Assembly: GCF_027789125.1 (NCBI RefSeq)
Contig: NZ_JAQFVF010000048.1
Span: 1 to 64,000 of the forward strand
Direction: 5' to 3'
DNA length: 64,000 nucleotides
Origin: Paenibacillus aestuarii
GTDB lineage: Bacteria > Bacillota > Bacilli > Paenibacillales > NBRC-103111
The position numbers and the translations under genes are program-made. The first letter of the stretch is position 1. Each line of letters starts with the position of its first letter. Below the pieces are notes generated by a model. The model searched no databases and had not been told where the DNA came from. It worked only from the letters and a program-made list of their open reading frames with translations. Below, one piece after another: positions 1-8,873 of this stretch.

Positions 1-205
1 CAGGGTGCTCGGGAGGAGAGTCGGCAGCTGTAATTGGGCAAAACCGGACAGGCAGGGTGCTCGGGAGGAGAGTCGGCAGCTGTAATTGGGCAAAACCGGA
101 CTGCAGGGTGCTCGGGAGGAGAGTCGGCAGCTGCAATTGGGCGAAATCGGACTGCAGGGTGCTTGGGAGGAGAGCGGGCAGCTGCAAGTGGGTAAAACCC
201 GACAG
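1..205. repeat. 51-bp tandem repeat, about four copies
   Basis: Four head-to-tail copies start near 1, 53, 104 and 155 (periods 52, 51, 51), each opening with CAGGGTGCT. The copies are nearly identical, with scattered substitutions in the last one. The period is a multiple of three, so frames stay open through the array, but no ribosome binding site or known protein motif supports translation. The array may continue to the left of the window. An inverted repeat (CAGCCTGC/GCAGGCTG, 204-231) follows directly. Confidence 0.85.
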
Positions 206-231
206 CAGCCTGCTCATGAATCGCGCAGGCT
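204..231. repeat. Inverted repeat after the tandem array
   Basis: CAGCCTGC and its exact complement GCAGGCTG flank an 11-nt loop. There is no T-run directly after it, so it is not called a terminator. It sits between the tandem repeats and the 3' end of the minus-strand transporter gene. Confidence 0.5.
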
Positions 232-290
232 GCAGTTAAGCAGCGCAAGTGCCCCATGCGCGTGCGTAACGCGTTTTTACATATACACGT

Positions 291-1586
291 CTACATCAAA
301 TACCGCACATACACATACGCCTGAGCGAGCGCCAGCGAAACGAGCGTAATCGGCGCGCCGATTTTGAGGAACTCGAGGTAGCTGAAGCCTCTTCCTTCCT
401 TCGCCGCCAGCCCGGCAACGATCACATTGGCCGAAGCGCCAATGATCGTTCCGTTGCCGCCCAGGCAGGCACCCAGCGCAAGTGACCACCAGAGTGTGTT
501 CACTTCCAGCGAATCAGGGGCCAGGCCGAGACCAGCCGCCATATCTTTGATCAGCGGGATCATCGTGGCGACAAAAGGAATATTGTCGATGGTCGCGGAA
601 GCGATTCCGGATCCCCACAAGATGAGAACCGAAGCGAGTCCGATATTTCCCTCCGTGATGTCTAACACTTTCATCGCCAGGCTTTTGATCAGGCCAACCT
701 CTTGCAATCCTCCGACCAGGCTGAACAAGCCGGCAAAGAAGAAGATCGTGACCCATTCCACTGAGGCAAAAGCCTCCTCCACCTGATGCTCATTCAATCC
801 CCATAACATCAGCAATACAGCACCGGTTATCGCAACAACCGCCGCTTCCACGTGAATCAGCGAATGCAGCATGAAGCCGAGCAGTGTCAACGTTAAAATG
901 ATTAAAGCCTTTTTCATCAGCCGCGGATCTTGAATGAACGACTTTTCGTCCATCGCCATGAGCTTCGCTTGCAGCTCTGGGTTCGGTTTCAGCTGATTTT
1001 TATATATCCCATACAAAATGAATAGCGTCACTGCCATAATCAAGACCGCTATCGGCGCCAAATGGATGAGAAACGCATTGAAAGTCAAATGCGGATTCGC
1101 CGAGCCGATCATTATATTCGGCGGGTCCCCTATGAGTGTAGCTGTCCCCCCAATGTTGGAGGCGATGATCTCCGCGATCAAGTATGGCACTGGATTGACG
1201 CTCAACACGCGCGTGATCGCGAAGGTCACAGGGACGACAAGCAGTACCGTCGTCACATTGTCCAGCAGAGCAGAGCCAACGGCAGTCAGCAAGGAAAGAA
1301 TGAGCAGAATGCGCCGCGGCTCGCCTTTCACCTTTTTCGCAGCACGAATGGCGACAAACTGGAACACGCCGGTCTGATTGGTGATGCCAACTAGAATCAT
1401 CATGCCGATCAGCAAAGTGATCGTTTCCCATTCGATGTACTGCAGCAGCGCTTTATGCACATCCAAGATCCCCGCAACAATCATGACTGCTGCGCCTAGA
1501 AGCGCAATGACGGCGCGGTTTACTTTCTCCGAAATAATGAGCGCATAGGTGACTAAAAAAATGATAAGAGCAATCCATGTCAGCAT
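291..1586 (-). CDS. ArsB/NhaD (SLC13-like) family ion transporter
   Basis: Polytopic membrane protein of 431 aa with about ten to twelve hydrophobic segments. The signature GDPPNIMIGSA is typical of ArsB/NhaD/SLC13 permeases, and a second internal half carries the related GGNGTIIGASANV stretch, consistent with the inverted-repeat fold. These families move arsenite, Na+/H+ or dicarboxylates, and the substrate cannot be told from sequence. The start was set at 1586 because AAGGGGG lies just upstream; the frame stays open to 1700 but that extension crosses the leader hairpin. It is a single gene, divergent from dacB, with its own promoter and an attenuator-like hairpin. No arsR or arsC neighbour is present, so an arsenic role is not supported. 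Confidence 0.85.
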   Translation of the reverse strand: MLTWIALIIFLVTYALIISEKVNRAVIALLGAAVMIVAGILDVHKALLQYIEWETITLLIGMMILVGITNQTGVFQFVAIRAAKKVKGEPRRILLILSLLTAVGSALLDNVTTVLLVVPVTFAITRVLSVNPVPYLIAEIIASNIGGTATLIGDPPNIMIGSANPHLTFNAFLIHLAPIAVLIMAVTLFILYGIYKNQLKPNPELQAKLMAMDEKSFIQDPRLMKKALIILTLTLLGFMLHSLIHVEAAVVAITGAVLLMLWGLNEHQVEEAFASVEWVTIFFFAGLFSLVGGLQEVGLIKSLAMKVLDITEGNIGLASVLILWGSGIASATIDNIPFVATMIPLIKDMAAGLGLAPDSLEVNTLWWSLALGACLGGNGTIIGASANVIVAGLAAKEGRGFSYLEFLKIGAPITLVSLALAQAYVYVRYLM

Positions 1587-1628
1587 TGCGAATCCCCCTT
1601 GAATGGTTGTATTTTGCCTCGGAAATCC

Positions 1629-1666
1629 AAAAAAATGCAAAAAGGAGCCCGCGTTGGCAGGCTCCT
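1629..1666 (-). terminator. Attenuator-like hairpin in transporter leader
   Basis: On the minus strand AGGAGCC/GGCTCCT forms a 7-bp stem followed by two T-runs (complement of the A-runs at 1629-1643). It lies between the promoter at 1696-1724 and the start codon at 1586, so it can end transcription before the gene. No known riboswitch core was recognised. Confidence 0.6.
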
Positions 1667-1695
1667 CCGGTGATCTCCATATGCAATTCCAGTAC

Positions 1696-1724
1696 ATCAT
1701 AGCAGGTGGGGCGGGTTTTGTAAA
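1696..1724 (-). promoter_or_regulatory. Sigma-A promoter of the transporter gene
   Basis: On the minus strand TTTACA (1719-1724), a 17-nt spacer and TATGAT (1696-1701). Transcription would start near 1689 and run through the hairpin at 1629-1666. Confidence 0.75.
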
Positions 1725-1829
1725 TAACGGACAAGAGGTCTAACTACGGTGGAAAAGCATATACTTGTACAAAGTTTTGGGCAGGTATACGCAGTTCAAC
1801 TTCAAGTTTTTTCGCGTAGGGGGATAACG

Positions 1830-3026
1830 ATGAGGAAAAAGCTTTTGCACATGATCCTGTCAATCATGCTGCTGCTCGCAGGCTTAGTGTCGCCATGGGG
1901 ACAAGCGGAAGCGGCTCCGCCGGGAATCAGTACGAATGCCGTCGGTGCTGCGTTAATTGATGTGGAGTCCGGACGCATCTTGTATAGCACGAAAGGTGAT
2001 GTGCCGATGCGGATCGCCAGTTTGACCAAAATCATGACGGCCATCGTAGCCATCGAAAATGGCAAACTGAACGATAAAGTGAAGGTGAGCAAAACCGCTT
2101 TTGGCAAGGAAGGATCTTCCATTTATTTGAAGCTGGGTGAGGAGATGCGTCTGGAAGATATGCTTTACGGCCTCATGCTACGATCCGGCAACGATGCGGC
2201 TACGGCCATCGCCGAGCATGTCGGAGGGAGTGTAGAAGGTTTCGTCTATCTGATGAATGAGAAGGCGAAGATGCTCGGCATGGCGAATTCCCATTTTACA
2301 AATCCATCCGGGTTGGACGAAGGGGAGGGCCACAGATCCAGCGCGAATGATATGGCCAAATTGACGGCGTATGCTTTGAAAAATCCAATCTTCAAGCAAA
2401 TCGTCAGCACGAAGGTGAAAAAGGTGCCCAATCCCAATGAAGCCTGGGATTATACGTGGCTGAATAAGAATAAAATGCTTTCGATGTTCGACGGCGCTGA
2501 CGGTGTAAAAACGGGTTACACGAAGCTGGCGAAGCGCTGTCTCGTGTCTTCGGCGACCCGTAACGGCCAGCAGCTTGCCGTCGTGACATTGAATGACTCG
2601 AATGACTGGGCGGATCATGCGCGGCTGCTGCAGTACGGGTTCAACTATTACCCGTTACAGACGATTGCCACGAAAGGCGATGCCACAGAAGGCAGCCCTT
2701 GGGTAGTGGGACATACCGTCTCCTATCCGCTTGCCGAAGGGGAGGCGGGTCTGCTGAGCAAAAAGGTCACATTAACCGATCCGGCAACCACCGATTATCG
2801 GCTTGGCGAGAGGGGCCTGCTGCATTTTTATATGAATCAGAAGCTGATTGAGACGGTGCCGCTTTACGATAAGACGAGTACGCGCATGAAAGATGATGAA
2901 CAATCGGCTTTCAGTTTTAAGCCAGGCTTGCCTTATCAGGAAACGCTGTTTACCAAGTATGTGTTTATTTGCAGGCTGTTGGTGCAGGAGCTGTTTACTT
3001 TCTCGGAGCCCGAATGGATCGATTAG
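1830..3026 (+). CDS. dacB: D-alanyl-D-alanine carboxypeptidase (DacB/DacF-like)
   Basis: Low-molecular-weight penicillin-binding protein of 398 aa that trims the terminal D-Ala from peptidoglycan stem peptides outside the membrane. Signal peptide at residues 1-29. All three active-site motifs are visible: SLTK (64-67, catalytic Ser), SGN (119-121) and KTG (227-229). A PBP5-type C-terminal domain follows. The start at 1830 has a G-rich RBS (TAGGGGG) and leaves a proper signal peptide; an upstream in-frame start at 1749 lacks one. It is followed 13 nt later by spmA and spmB, as in the B. subtilis dacB-spmA-spmB operon, which acts in spore cortex formation. By family alone DacF is possible; the neighbours favour DacB. 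Confidence 0.9.
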   Translation: MRKKLLHMILSIMLLLAGLVSPWGQAEAAPPGISTNAVGAALIDVESGRILYSTKGDVPMRIASLTKIMTAIVAIENGKLNDKVKVSKTAFGKEGSSIYLKLGEEMRLEDMLYGLMLRSGNDAATAIAEHVGGSVEGFVYLMNEKAKMLGMANSHFTNPSGLDEGEGHRSSANDMAKLTAYALKNPIFKQIVSTKVKKVPNPNEAWDYTWLNKNKMLSMFDGADGVKTGYTKLAKRCLVSSATRNGQQLAVVTLNDSNDWADHARLLQYGFNYYPLQTIATKGDATEGSPWVVGHTVSYPLAEGEAGLLSKKVTLTDPATTDYRLGERGLLHFYMNQKLIETVPLYDKTSTRMKDDEQSAFSFKPGLPYQETLFTKYVFICRLLVQELFTFSEPEWID

Positions 3027-3039
3027 GAGGCTGAACCGC

Positions 3040-3639
3040 ATGGTGAATTGGATATGGTTGTTTTTTATCGTGGTCGGGTTTGGTGTCGCGGCTTGGAATG
3101 GGAATGTCGAGGCGGTTACGCAAGCGGCCTTCGACGGCGCCAAGAGCGGTGTCACCGTCTGCTTCGGACTGATCAGTGTGCTGGTCTTTTGGCTGGGTAT
3201 GATGCGTATCGCGGAGGATGCCGGCATTCTTAGCAAGCTGGCGGTTCTGCTGCGCCCTTTCGTACGCTTTCTTTTTCCAAGTGTTCCCAATAACCATCCC
3301 GCACTTGGCTACATTATGTCGAACATGAGCGCTAACATTCTGGGGCTCGGTAATGCGGCGACGCCGATGGGAATCAAAGCGATGCAGGAGCTGCAGAAGC
3401 TGAATGCGGACAAAGACACAGCGAGTCCGGCCATGTGTACGCTTTTGGCATTGAACACGTCCAGCATCACATTAATCCCGACGACGCTGATTGCGATCCG
3501 CATGAACTTCAACTCCGTCAATCCTGCCGAAATCGTCGGGACAACGCTGATTGCGACGGCCATCTCAACGGCTGCGGCTATCCTGGTGGATCGATGGTAT
3601 CGCAGGTCGCGCTCAACGATTCCACCTTTGAAAGGATGA
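3040..3639 (+). CDS. spmA: Spore maturation protein A
   Basis: Integral membrane protein of 199 aa with nucleoside-recognition (Gate) domain character, including the stretch NILGLGNAATPMG. In B. subtilis SpmA and SpmB are needed for spore core dehydration and heat resistance. The start at 3040 has the RBS TAGGAGG (3024-3030), which overlaps the dacB stop codon. It lies between dacB and spmB, 6 nt before the latter, so the three are very likely one transcript. Confidence 0.93.
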   Translation: MVNWIWLFFIVVGFGVAAWNGNVEAVTQAAFDGAKSGVTVCFGLISVLVFWLGMMRIAEDAGILSKLAVLLRPFVRFLFPSVPNNHPALGYIMSNMSANILGLGNAATPMGIKAMQELQKLNADKDTASPAMCTLLALNTSSITLIPTTLIAIRMNFNSVNPAEIVGTTLIATAISTAAAILVDRWYRRSRSTIPPLKG

Positions 3640-3645
3640 TGACGC

Positions 3646-4179
3646 ATGTACGAAATCGTTTCGCTCATTTCGGCATGGGCCATTCCTGTCATGATCGTAT
3701 TCATTCCTTTATATGCAGCCTACCGCAAGGTTCCGGTCTATGAGTCCTTTGTTGACGGAGCGAAAGATGGCTTCGATACCGCGATTAAAATAATACCGCA
3801 TCTCGTCGGCATGATGGTCGCCATCTCCGTGTTCCGCGCCTCCGGCGCGATGGACTTCGTGCTCGGCTGGCTGCGGCCGCTGTTCGAACAGCTCGGCGTG
3901 CCGACAGAAGTGCTGCCGTTGGCGATTTTGCGCCCGATTACGGGAGCGGGCTCGCTAGCTTTTACCACCGACCTGATCGAGCAGTTCGGTCCGGATTCGA
4001 TGATCGGTCGCATCGCGTCAACCGTGCAAGGAAGCACGGACACGACGCTGTATGTCATCACGGTCTACTTCGGCGCCATAGGCATCCGCAAAGCGGGCTA
4101 TGCGCTGAAGGTCGGTTTGATTTCAGACCTCGTGGGCTTTGTGGCGTCCGTTGTGATTTGTTATTTGGTGTTTGGGTGA
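3646..4179 (+). CDS. spmB: Spore maturation protein B
   Basis: Membrane protein of 177 aa, a paralogue-like partner of SpmA with a Gate-type domain; the conserved stretch RPITGAGSLA and the segment STDTTLYV are visible. It acts with SpmA in spore core dehydration. It starts 6 nt after spmA and ends the dacB-spmA-spmB operon, which closes at the terminator at 4249-4300. Confidence 0.93.
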   Translation: MYEIVSLISAWAIPVMIVFIPLYAAYRKVPVYESFVDGAKDGFDTAIKIIPHLVGMMVAISVFRASGAMDFVLGWLRPLFEQLGVPTEVLPLAILRPITGAGSLAFTTDLIEQFGPDSMIGRIASTVQGSTDTTLYVITVYFGAIGIRKAGYALKVGLISDLVGFVASVVICYLVFG

Positions 4180-4248
4180 ACATCAGGGCCTCAGGACCTC
4201 AGGACCTATGACCTTCAGGATCGCCGTCCAGCAGCCATCGCCACTCAT

Positions 4249-4300
4249 AGGATGCTCTCTAATCCGCACAATCCGGCTTAGAGCAGCATCCTTTCTTATT
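4249..4300 (+). terminator. Terminator of dacB-spmA-spmB
   Basis: Long imperfect stem AGGATGCT..TTAGAG/CAGCATCCT followed by TTTCTTATT. It lies 70 nt after spmB and before rluB. Short direct repeats of CAGGACCT precede it (about 4190-4210). Confidence 0.8.
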
Positions 4301-4389
4301 ATTCATGTCGCAATCCGGATTTCCTGTGCGTCAGTGCTTGTGATTTGCAAGTAACTCCGTTATCATTAGCATGAGGTGAATAGCGGATC

Positions 4390-5136
4390 ATGGAAAGACT
4401 GCAAAAAGTGTTAGCCGAAGCGGGCATCGCATCCCGCCGGAAGTGCGAAGAGATCATTACAGCCGGGCGCGTGCAAGTGAACGGAGAAGTTGTCACGACG
4501 CTAGGGGTAAAGGTCAACCCGTCGGAAGACGAGATTAAAGTCGATGGACGGGCCATCAACTCGCAGCAAAAGATTTATGTGCTTTTGAACAAGCCCAAAG
4601 GCGTTATTACCAGCGCGACTGACCCAGGGGGCCGCAAAGTGGTCACGGACTTCCTGCCAGGCATCAAGGAGCGCGTATATCCGGTAGGACGCTTGGATTA
4701 CGATACAGAAGGCCTTCTCCTGTTGACCAACGATGGAGAATTTGCTCATTTGTTAACGCATCCGAAGCATCACGTACCCAAAACGTATCAAGCGACGGTC
4801 AAAGGTGTGCCGCACGGTACGCTGCTGGACAAGCTGAGAAGCGGGGTGCAACTGGAGGACGGCATGACGTCCCCGGCAGAAGTCGAGTATGCGGATGTCA
4901 ATCCGGATACGAATGAGACCGTGATCGAGATCACGATCTACGAAGGACGGAATCGACAAGTCAGACGGATGTTCGAAGCGATATCGTTTCCTGTCATCAA
5001 ACTTAAGCGGATCAAATTCGGTCCGATCTTCCTGACAGGCGTTCCCCGAGGCAAGTTCCGCCATCTGACAGTTTCCGAGATTAAGGAGCTTAAGGACGCA
5101 GCGCTCTCGACACATAAAGTTCAAAAAGGCCAATAA
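4390..5136 (+). CDS. rluB: 23S rRNA pseudouridine synthase RluB-type
   Basis: Cytoplasmic RsuA/RluB-family enzyme of 248 aa that isomerises a specific uridine in rRNA. An N-terminal S4 RNA-binding domain (about residues 1-60) precedes the catalytic domain. The GRLDYDTEGLLLLTNDG motif carries the catalytic Asp, and the later GRNRQVRRMFE motif is typical of the family. AGGTGA lies about 10 nt before the ATG. The position between spmB and resA matches B. subtilis ypuL (rluB). The stop codon lies inside the terminator stem. Confidence 0.92.
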   Translation: MERLQKVLAEAGIASRRKCEEIITAGRVQVNGEVVTTLGVKVNPSEDEIKVDGRAINSQQKIYVLLNKPKGVITSATDPGGRKVVTDFLPGIKERVYPVGRLDYDTEGLLLLTNDGEFAHLLTHPKHHVPKTYQATVKGVPHGTLLDKLRSGVQLEDGMTSPAEVEYADVNPDTNETVIEITIYEGRNRQVRRMFEAISFPVIKLKRIKFGPIFLTGVPRGKFRHLTVSEIKELKDAALSTHKVQKGQ

Positions 5137-5155
5137 GAATTGGCCTTCTTTTCGT
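5126..5155 (+). terminator. Terminator of rluB
   Basis: AAGGCCAAT/ATTGGCCTT stem with a 4-nt loop and the T-rich tail CTTTTCGTT. The 5' arm overlaps the rluB stop codon. Confidence 0.85.
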
Positions 5156-5290
5156 TATAATGATCTATAAGAGCGTCTTCAAAAGTGAGGCGTAATTGGG
5201 GCGTAAGCGTCGTTTTGGCAAAGTTGAATGCGCTCTATTGACGCATGTGAAATGGTGTACAATGTGAATAAAAAGCGAAGGTGATTAAGC

Positions 5291-5827
5291 GTGGGCGCAA
5301 GGAAAAAATGGGTACAGATCGCGATATTCGCCGTCGTGCTCGTCATAGGCGTATTTACCATCATTACCAATCTGTCCGCCTCGGATAGTAAAAAATACCC
5401 GCAAGTCGGTGACAAAGCGCCGGATTTCTCGCTGGTCGGGCTCGATGGCAAGACGCACAAATTGTCAGATTACAAAGGCAAGCCGGTGCTGGTCAATTTC
5501 TGGGGAACCTTCTGCCCTCCGTGTAAAGAAGAGATGCCTGATCTTCAGAAGCAATATGACAAATGGGGCAAAGATATCGTTTTCCTGGAAGTAAACGTTG
5601 ATAAGAACAAGGTGACCGTTCAAGGCTTTATGGATCAGTATAGCTTGAACCTGCCGGTGCTGTTGGATGCGAAGGAAGAAGTGCGCAAGATGTATGGCGT
5701 TATGGACTATCCGACGACGTTCTTTATTAACCCTGACGGCAAGGTGGAAGTGAAGAAAATCGGACAAATGACAGAGTCGTTTATGGAGCAAACGAACAGC
5801 CAGCTGGCCGCATTGAAAAAATCGTAA
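5291..5827 (+). CDS. resA: Thiol-disulfide oxidoreductase ResA
   Basis: Membrane-anchored thioredoxin-like protein of 178 aa that reduces apocytochrome c cysteines on the outer face of the membrane so haem can be attached. An N-terminal anchor (about 8-28) is followed by a thioredoxin fold with WGTFCPPC (Cys75, Cys78) and a cis-Pro loop YPTTFF. The start is GTG at 5291 with AAGGTG upstream. It is first in the resABC-resDE cluster and 56 nt before resB. Confidence 0.93.
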   Translation: MGARKKWVQIAIFAVVLVIGVFTIITNLSASDSKKYPQVGDKAPDFSLVGLDGKTHKLSDYKGKPVLVNFWGTFCPPCKEEMPDLQKQYDKWGKDIVFLEVNVDKNKVTVQGFMDQYSLNLPVLLDAKEEVRKMYGVMDYPTTFFINPDGKVEVKKIGQMTESFMEQTNSQLAALKKS

Positions 5828-5883
5828 CAACAGATCACGCAGACGAAGCAAGTTTTCTTGAAGAAAGCTCTTGGGAGGACAAC

Positions 5884-7548
5884 ATGTTTCACAACACCAA
5901 ATGTGATTGCGGGCATCAGAATCCGACAGGAACAACGCTATGCGAATCCTGCGGTAAGCCGCTGATCGATGATGACGGCAGCGATTTGCTGGAGATGCGG
6001 TATGACGGGATGGCCCGCCGTTCACAGAAATCCAATCCTTCAATTCTGGACAAAGTCTGGAATTTCTTTTCATCGGTTAAAATAGCGGTATATATCATTC
6101 TTGTCACGTTGGTAGCCTCGGCGGTAGGGACGATTTATCCGCAGGAGAACACGTTTCTGGATATGGATCCCGCTCAGTATTATGAGCAGAATTACGGTAC
6201 ATTAGGCACTATTTACTATAAGCTCGGATTTTCGCATACGTTCAACTCCTGGTGGTTCATCACACTGTTGTTTATGATCGGGACATCGCTCGTGATCTGC
6301 AGTCTCGACCGGGTGCTGCCGCTGTACAAAGCGCTTTCGAAGCAGCAAATCCGCAAGCACGAGAACTTTTTGACCCGGCAAAAAGTGACCTACACCGGAT
6401 CGCTGCCTGAGCAAGCGGAGGCTGTAGCGTGGACCAATCAGATGGCTGCGCTGCTCCGCAAGAAGCATTACCGCGTACATACCGACGGAACGGCGCTGCT
6501 CGCCGAGAAGTACCGTTTCAGCCGCTGGGGGCCTTACATCAATCATATCGGTCTTATCATCTTTTTACTCGGCGTCTTGATGCGCAGTATCCCCGGCTGG
6601 CATATGGATCAGTATATGGGGCTGCTGGAAGGCGAGACGAAGCAAATTCCGCACACTTCCTACTACATTAAGAACGAAAAGTTCAATCTCGAACTTTATG
6701 CAGACAAGGATTTGCCGGAGAGCATTAAAGATAAGGGACAGATCGTACCAAAAACGTACGAAACGCAAGCCGTTTTGTATCACTGTACGGCGAATTGCGA
6801 TGAAAACGCAACCGATCCGGTGCTGGAAGAAGTGCACAGAGCGAACATCCTGGTGAATCATCCGCTCGATTACAAAGGGCTTCTGGCGTATCAATTCGAT
6901 TACAAGGCATCGCCGATGCTGATCTCTGTGAAACCGACGTTAAGCAATCCGCAAACCGGAGAGTCGTTCGGCAGTTTCGAGCTGCCGATGAACAATCCGA
7001 AGGATGAATACGTTGTTGGACCTTACAAGTTGAAGCTGAAAGGGTATTTCCCAGATTTCGGCTTGGACGATAAAAGGCAGCCGATTTCCAAGTCCAACGA
7101 ACCGAAAGCGCCTGCTTTTATTTTTAGCATTACAGGACCGAATTTAGCGGCTTCCGGAGAGCCGTATATGTATTTCCCGCGCCAGATTGATAAAGAAACG
7201 TATTCGCAAGACCAGATCAACGGTGCGATCGCCCAGAAGCTGAATATCGCCGTTGGTTCCATGGAAGGCGTTCAATTCGCCCAATATACCACTTACTTGA
7301 ATATTCGCGTCGATAAAGCGATGCCTTACATTTGGGTCGGGGCGGCTATCTTCATGATCGGGGTTATCATGGGCTTCTATTGGCAGCATCGCCGCGTATG
7401 GCTGCGCATCGATGACGGCAAGCTTACGCTGGGAGCGCACACGAACAAGAACTGGTTCGGCTTGCGCAACGAAGTCGCTGCGGCACTGGCGAAGAACGAC
7501 ATCGTCATCTCGCCAAAATTATTAGATAAAGGTGGCAAGCAAGAGTGA
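5884..7548 (+). CDS. resB: Cytochrome c biogenesis protein ResB
   Basis: System II cytochrome c maturation protein of 554 aa (CcsB/Ccs1 type), which handles haem transfer together with ResC. It starts with a small zinc-ribbon-like segment (Cys7, Cys9, Cys20, Cys23). Membrane segments lie near 60-80, 120-145, 210-235 and 475-500, with a large extracytoplasmic domain before the last. GGGAGGA precedes the ATG. The last 4 nt overlap the resC start, which suggests coupled translation. Confidence 0.93.
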   Translation: MFHNTKCDCGHQNPTGTTLCESCGKPLIDDDGSDLLEMRYDGMARRSQKSNPSILDKVWNFFSSVKIAVYIILVTLVASAVGTIYPQENTFLDMDPAQYYEQNYGTLGTIYYKLGFSHTFNSWWFITLLFMIGTSLVICSLDRVLPLYKALSKQQIRKHENFLTRQKVTYTGSLPEQAEAVAWTNQMAALLRKKHYRVHTDGTALLAEKYRFSRWGPYINHIGLIIFLLGVLMRSIPGWHMDQYMGLLEGETKQIPHTSYYIKNEKFNLELYADKDLPESIKDKGQIVPKTYETQAVLYHCTANCDENATDPVLEEVHRANILVNHPLDYKGLLAYQFDYKASPMLISVKPTLSNPQTGESFGSFELPMNNPKDEYVVGPYKLKLKGYFPDFGLDDKRQPISKSNEPKAPAFIFSITGPNLAASGEPYMYFPRQIDKETYSQDQINGAIAQKLNIAVGSMEGVQFAQYTTYLNIRVDKAMPYIWVGAAIFMIGVIMGFYWQHRRVWLRIDDGKLTLGAHTNKNWFGLRNEVAAALAKNDIVISPKLLDKGGKQE

Positions 7549-8804
7549 ACGTCAATTCCGTGAGCAGTACCTTTCTCCTCATCGCATTTTTTGTATACTT
7601 GTTAGCCTTCTTGCTGTTTGTCTTATCGATCACTGGCAAAAAATGGAGCAACCGCGATCCTGAAACACATACGAAACGTTGGGGATTCGTCGCCTTCTTA
7701 ACCTCTGTAGCAGGTTTTGCTTGTCATGTGACGTTCTTCTTTACCCGTTGGGCGGAAGCCGGTCATATTCCAACATCGAATATGTACGAATTCATGACCT
7801 TCCTGGGCATGATGATCATGTTCGCGTTCCTGATCGTGTATCTGATTTACCGGACGCCTGTACTCGGCGTGTTTGCTCTGCCGATCGGCTTTATTATCAT
7901 CGCTTATGCATCCGTGTTTCCGAGCGAAGTACAGCCCCTCATTCCGGCTTTGCAGAGCTATTGGCTGAAAATTCACGTGACGACCGCTGCGACGGGGGAA
8001 GCCTTCTTCGGCGTAGGTTTTGCCGGCGGACTTATGTATCTGCTCCGAGCTGTTGATTACAACGGTACCACGAAGCAAAATAAGCGCGAACAACGCGGTT
8101 TGGAATTTACATTATTATTTATTTTAATTTTGGTCGGCTTTATTGGTTCTATTTTTGCGTTTAACGGTTCAGGTTATAAAGCAACGTTCACGAAGCAAGT
8201 GACCGTGACAGATGCTCAAGGTCAACAGCAAACGACTACGCAGAGCGAAACGTATGTGCTGCCGCCGATCGTGCAGCCGTATGAAATGCAAGTGGTGGAG
8301 ATGAAGCCGTTTCTCGGCATGAAGGAACCGCTCTTTACAGCACCATCCTGGATGGAAGGCGCTAGTGCGGGACGCAAGCTGAACACTGTCATCTGGTCTG
8401 TCATTACCGGTTTGATCTTATACGGCTTGGCTCGTCTGGTGTCCCGCAAACCGCTGGGCGCTGCAATTGGTCCGGTCGTCAAAGGTATGGATCCGGAGGA
8501 TTTGGATGAAATTAGCTACAGAGCGATTGCGATTGGGTATCCGATCTTCACGCTGGGCGCGCTCATCTTCGCCATGATCTGGGCGCAGGAAGCGTGGGGC
8601 CGATTCTGGGGCTGGGATCCCAAAGAAGTATGGGCTTTAATTACTTGGTTGTTCTATGCTGTATTCTTACATTTACGCCTTTCCAGAGGCTGGCAAGGTA
8701 AAAGATCGGCCTGGTTGTCGGTTATCGGCTTTATTGTCGTAATGTTTACACTGGTCGGGGTGAATCTGGTTATCGCCGGATTGCATTCCTACGCGGGTGT
8801 CTAG
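7545..8804 (+). CDS. resC: Cytochrome c biogenesis protein ResC (CcsA family)
   Basis: Polytopic membrane protein of 419 aa that exports or presents haem for cytochrome c assembly. The tryptophan-rich WGRFWGWDPKEVW motif near residue 350 is diagnostic of CcsA/CcmC/CcmF haem handlers. The GTG start at 7545 overlaps the resB stop (GTGA). A soluble, Gln/Thr-rich loop (about residues 210-235) interrupts the membrane region. 69 nt separate it from resD. Confidence 0.92.
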   Translation: MNVNSVSSTFLLIAFFVYLLAFLLFVLSITGKKWSNRDPETHTKRWGFVAFLTSVAGFACHVTFFFTRWAEAGHIPTSNMYEFMTFLGMMIMFAFLIVYLIYRTPVLGVFALPIGFIIIAYASVFPSEVQPLIPALQSYWLKIHVTTAATGEAFFGVGFAGGLMYLLRAVDYNGTTKQNKREQRGLEFTLLFILILVGFIGSIFAFNGSGYKATFTKQVTVTDAQGQQQTTTQSETYVLPPIVQPYEMQVVEMKPFLGMKEPLFTAPSWMEGASAGRKLNTVIWSVITGLILYGLARLVSRKPLGAAIGPVVKGMDPEDLDEISYRAIAIGYPIFTLGALIFAMIWAQEAWGRFWGWDPKEVWALITWLFYAVFLHLRLSRGWQGKRSAWLSVIGFIVVMFTLVGVNLVIAGLHSYAGV

Positions 8805-8873
8805 GTTGACATCTCGTCTGCTTCTTAGATGAATAGGCAACGAGGAAGCGAATAAGAAAGGATGTGACAGGTT

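Noticed and set aside
1757..1795. Possible sigma-E promoter of dacB (GCATATA and GTATAC)
   Set aside because: Spacing is too long for the sigma-E consensus.
5230..5270. Possible resA promoter (TTGACG and TACAAT)
   Set aside because: Only 14 nt separate the boxes; too short for a confident sigma-A promoter.
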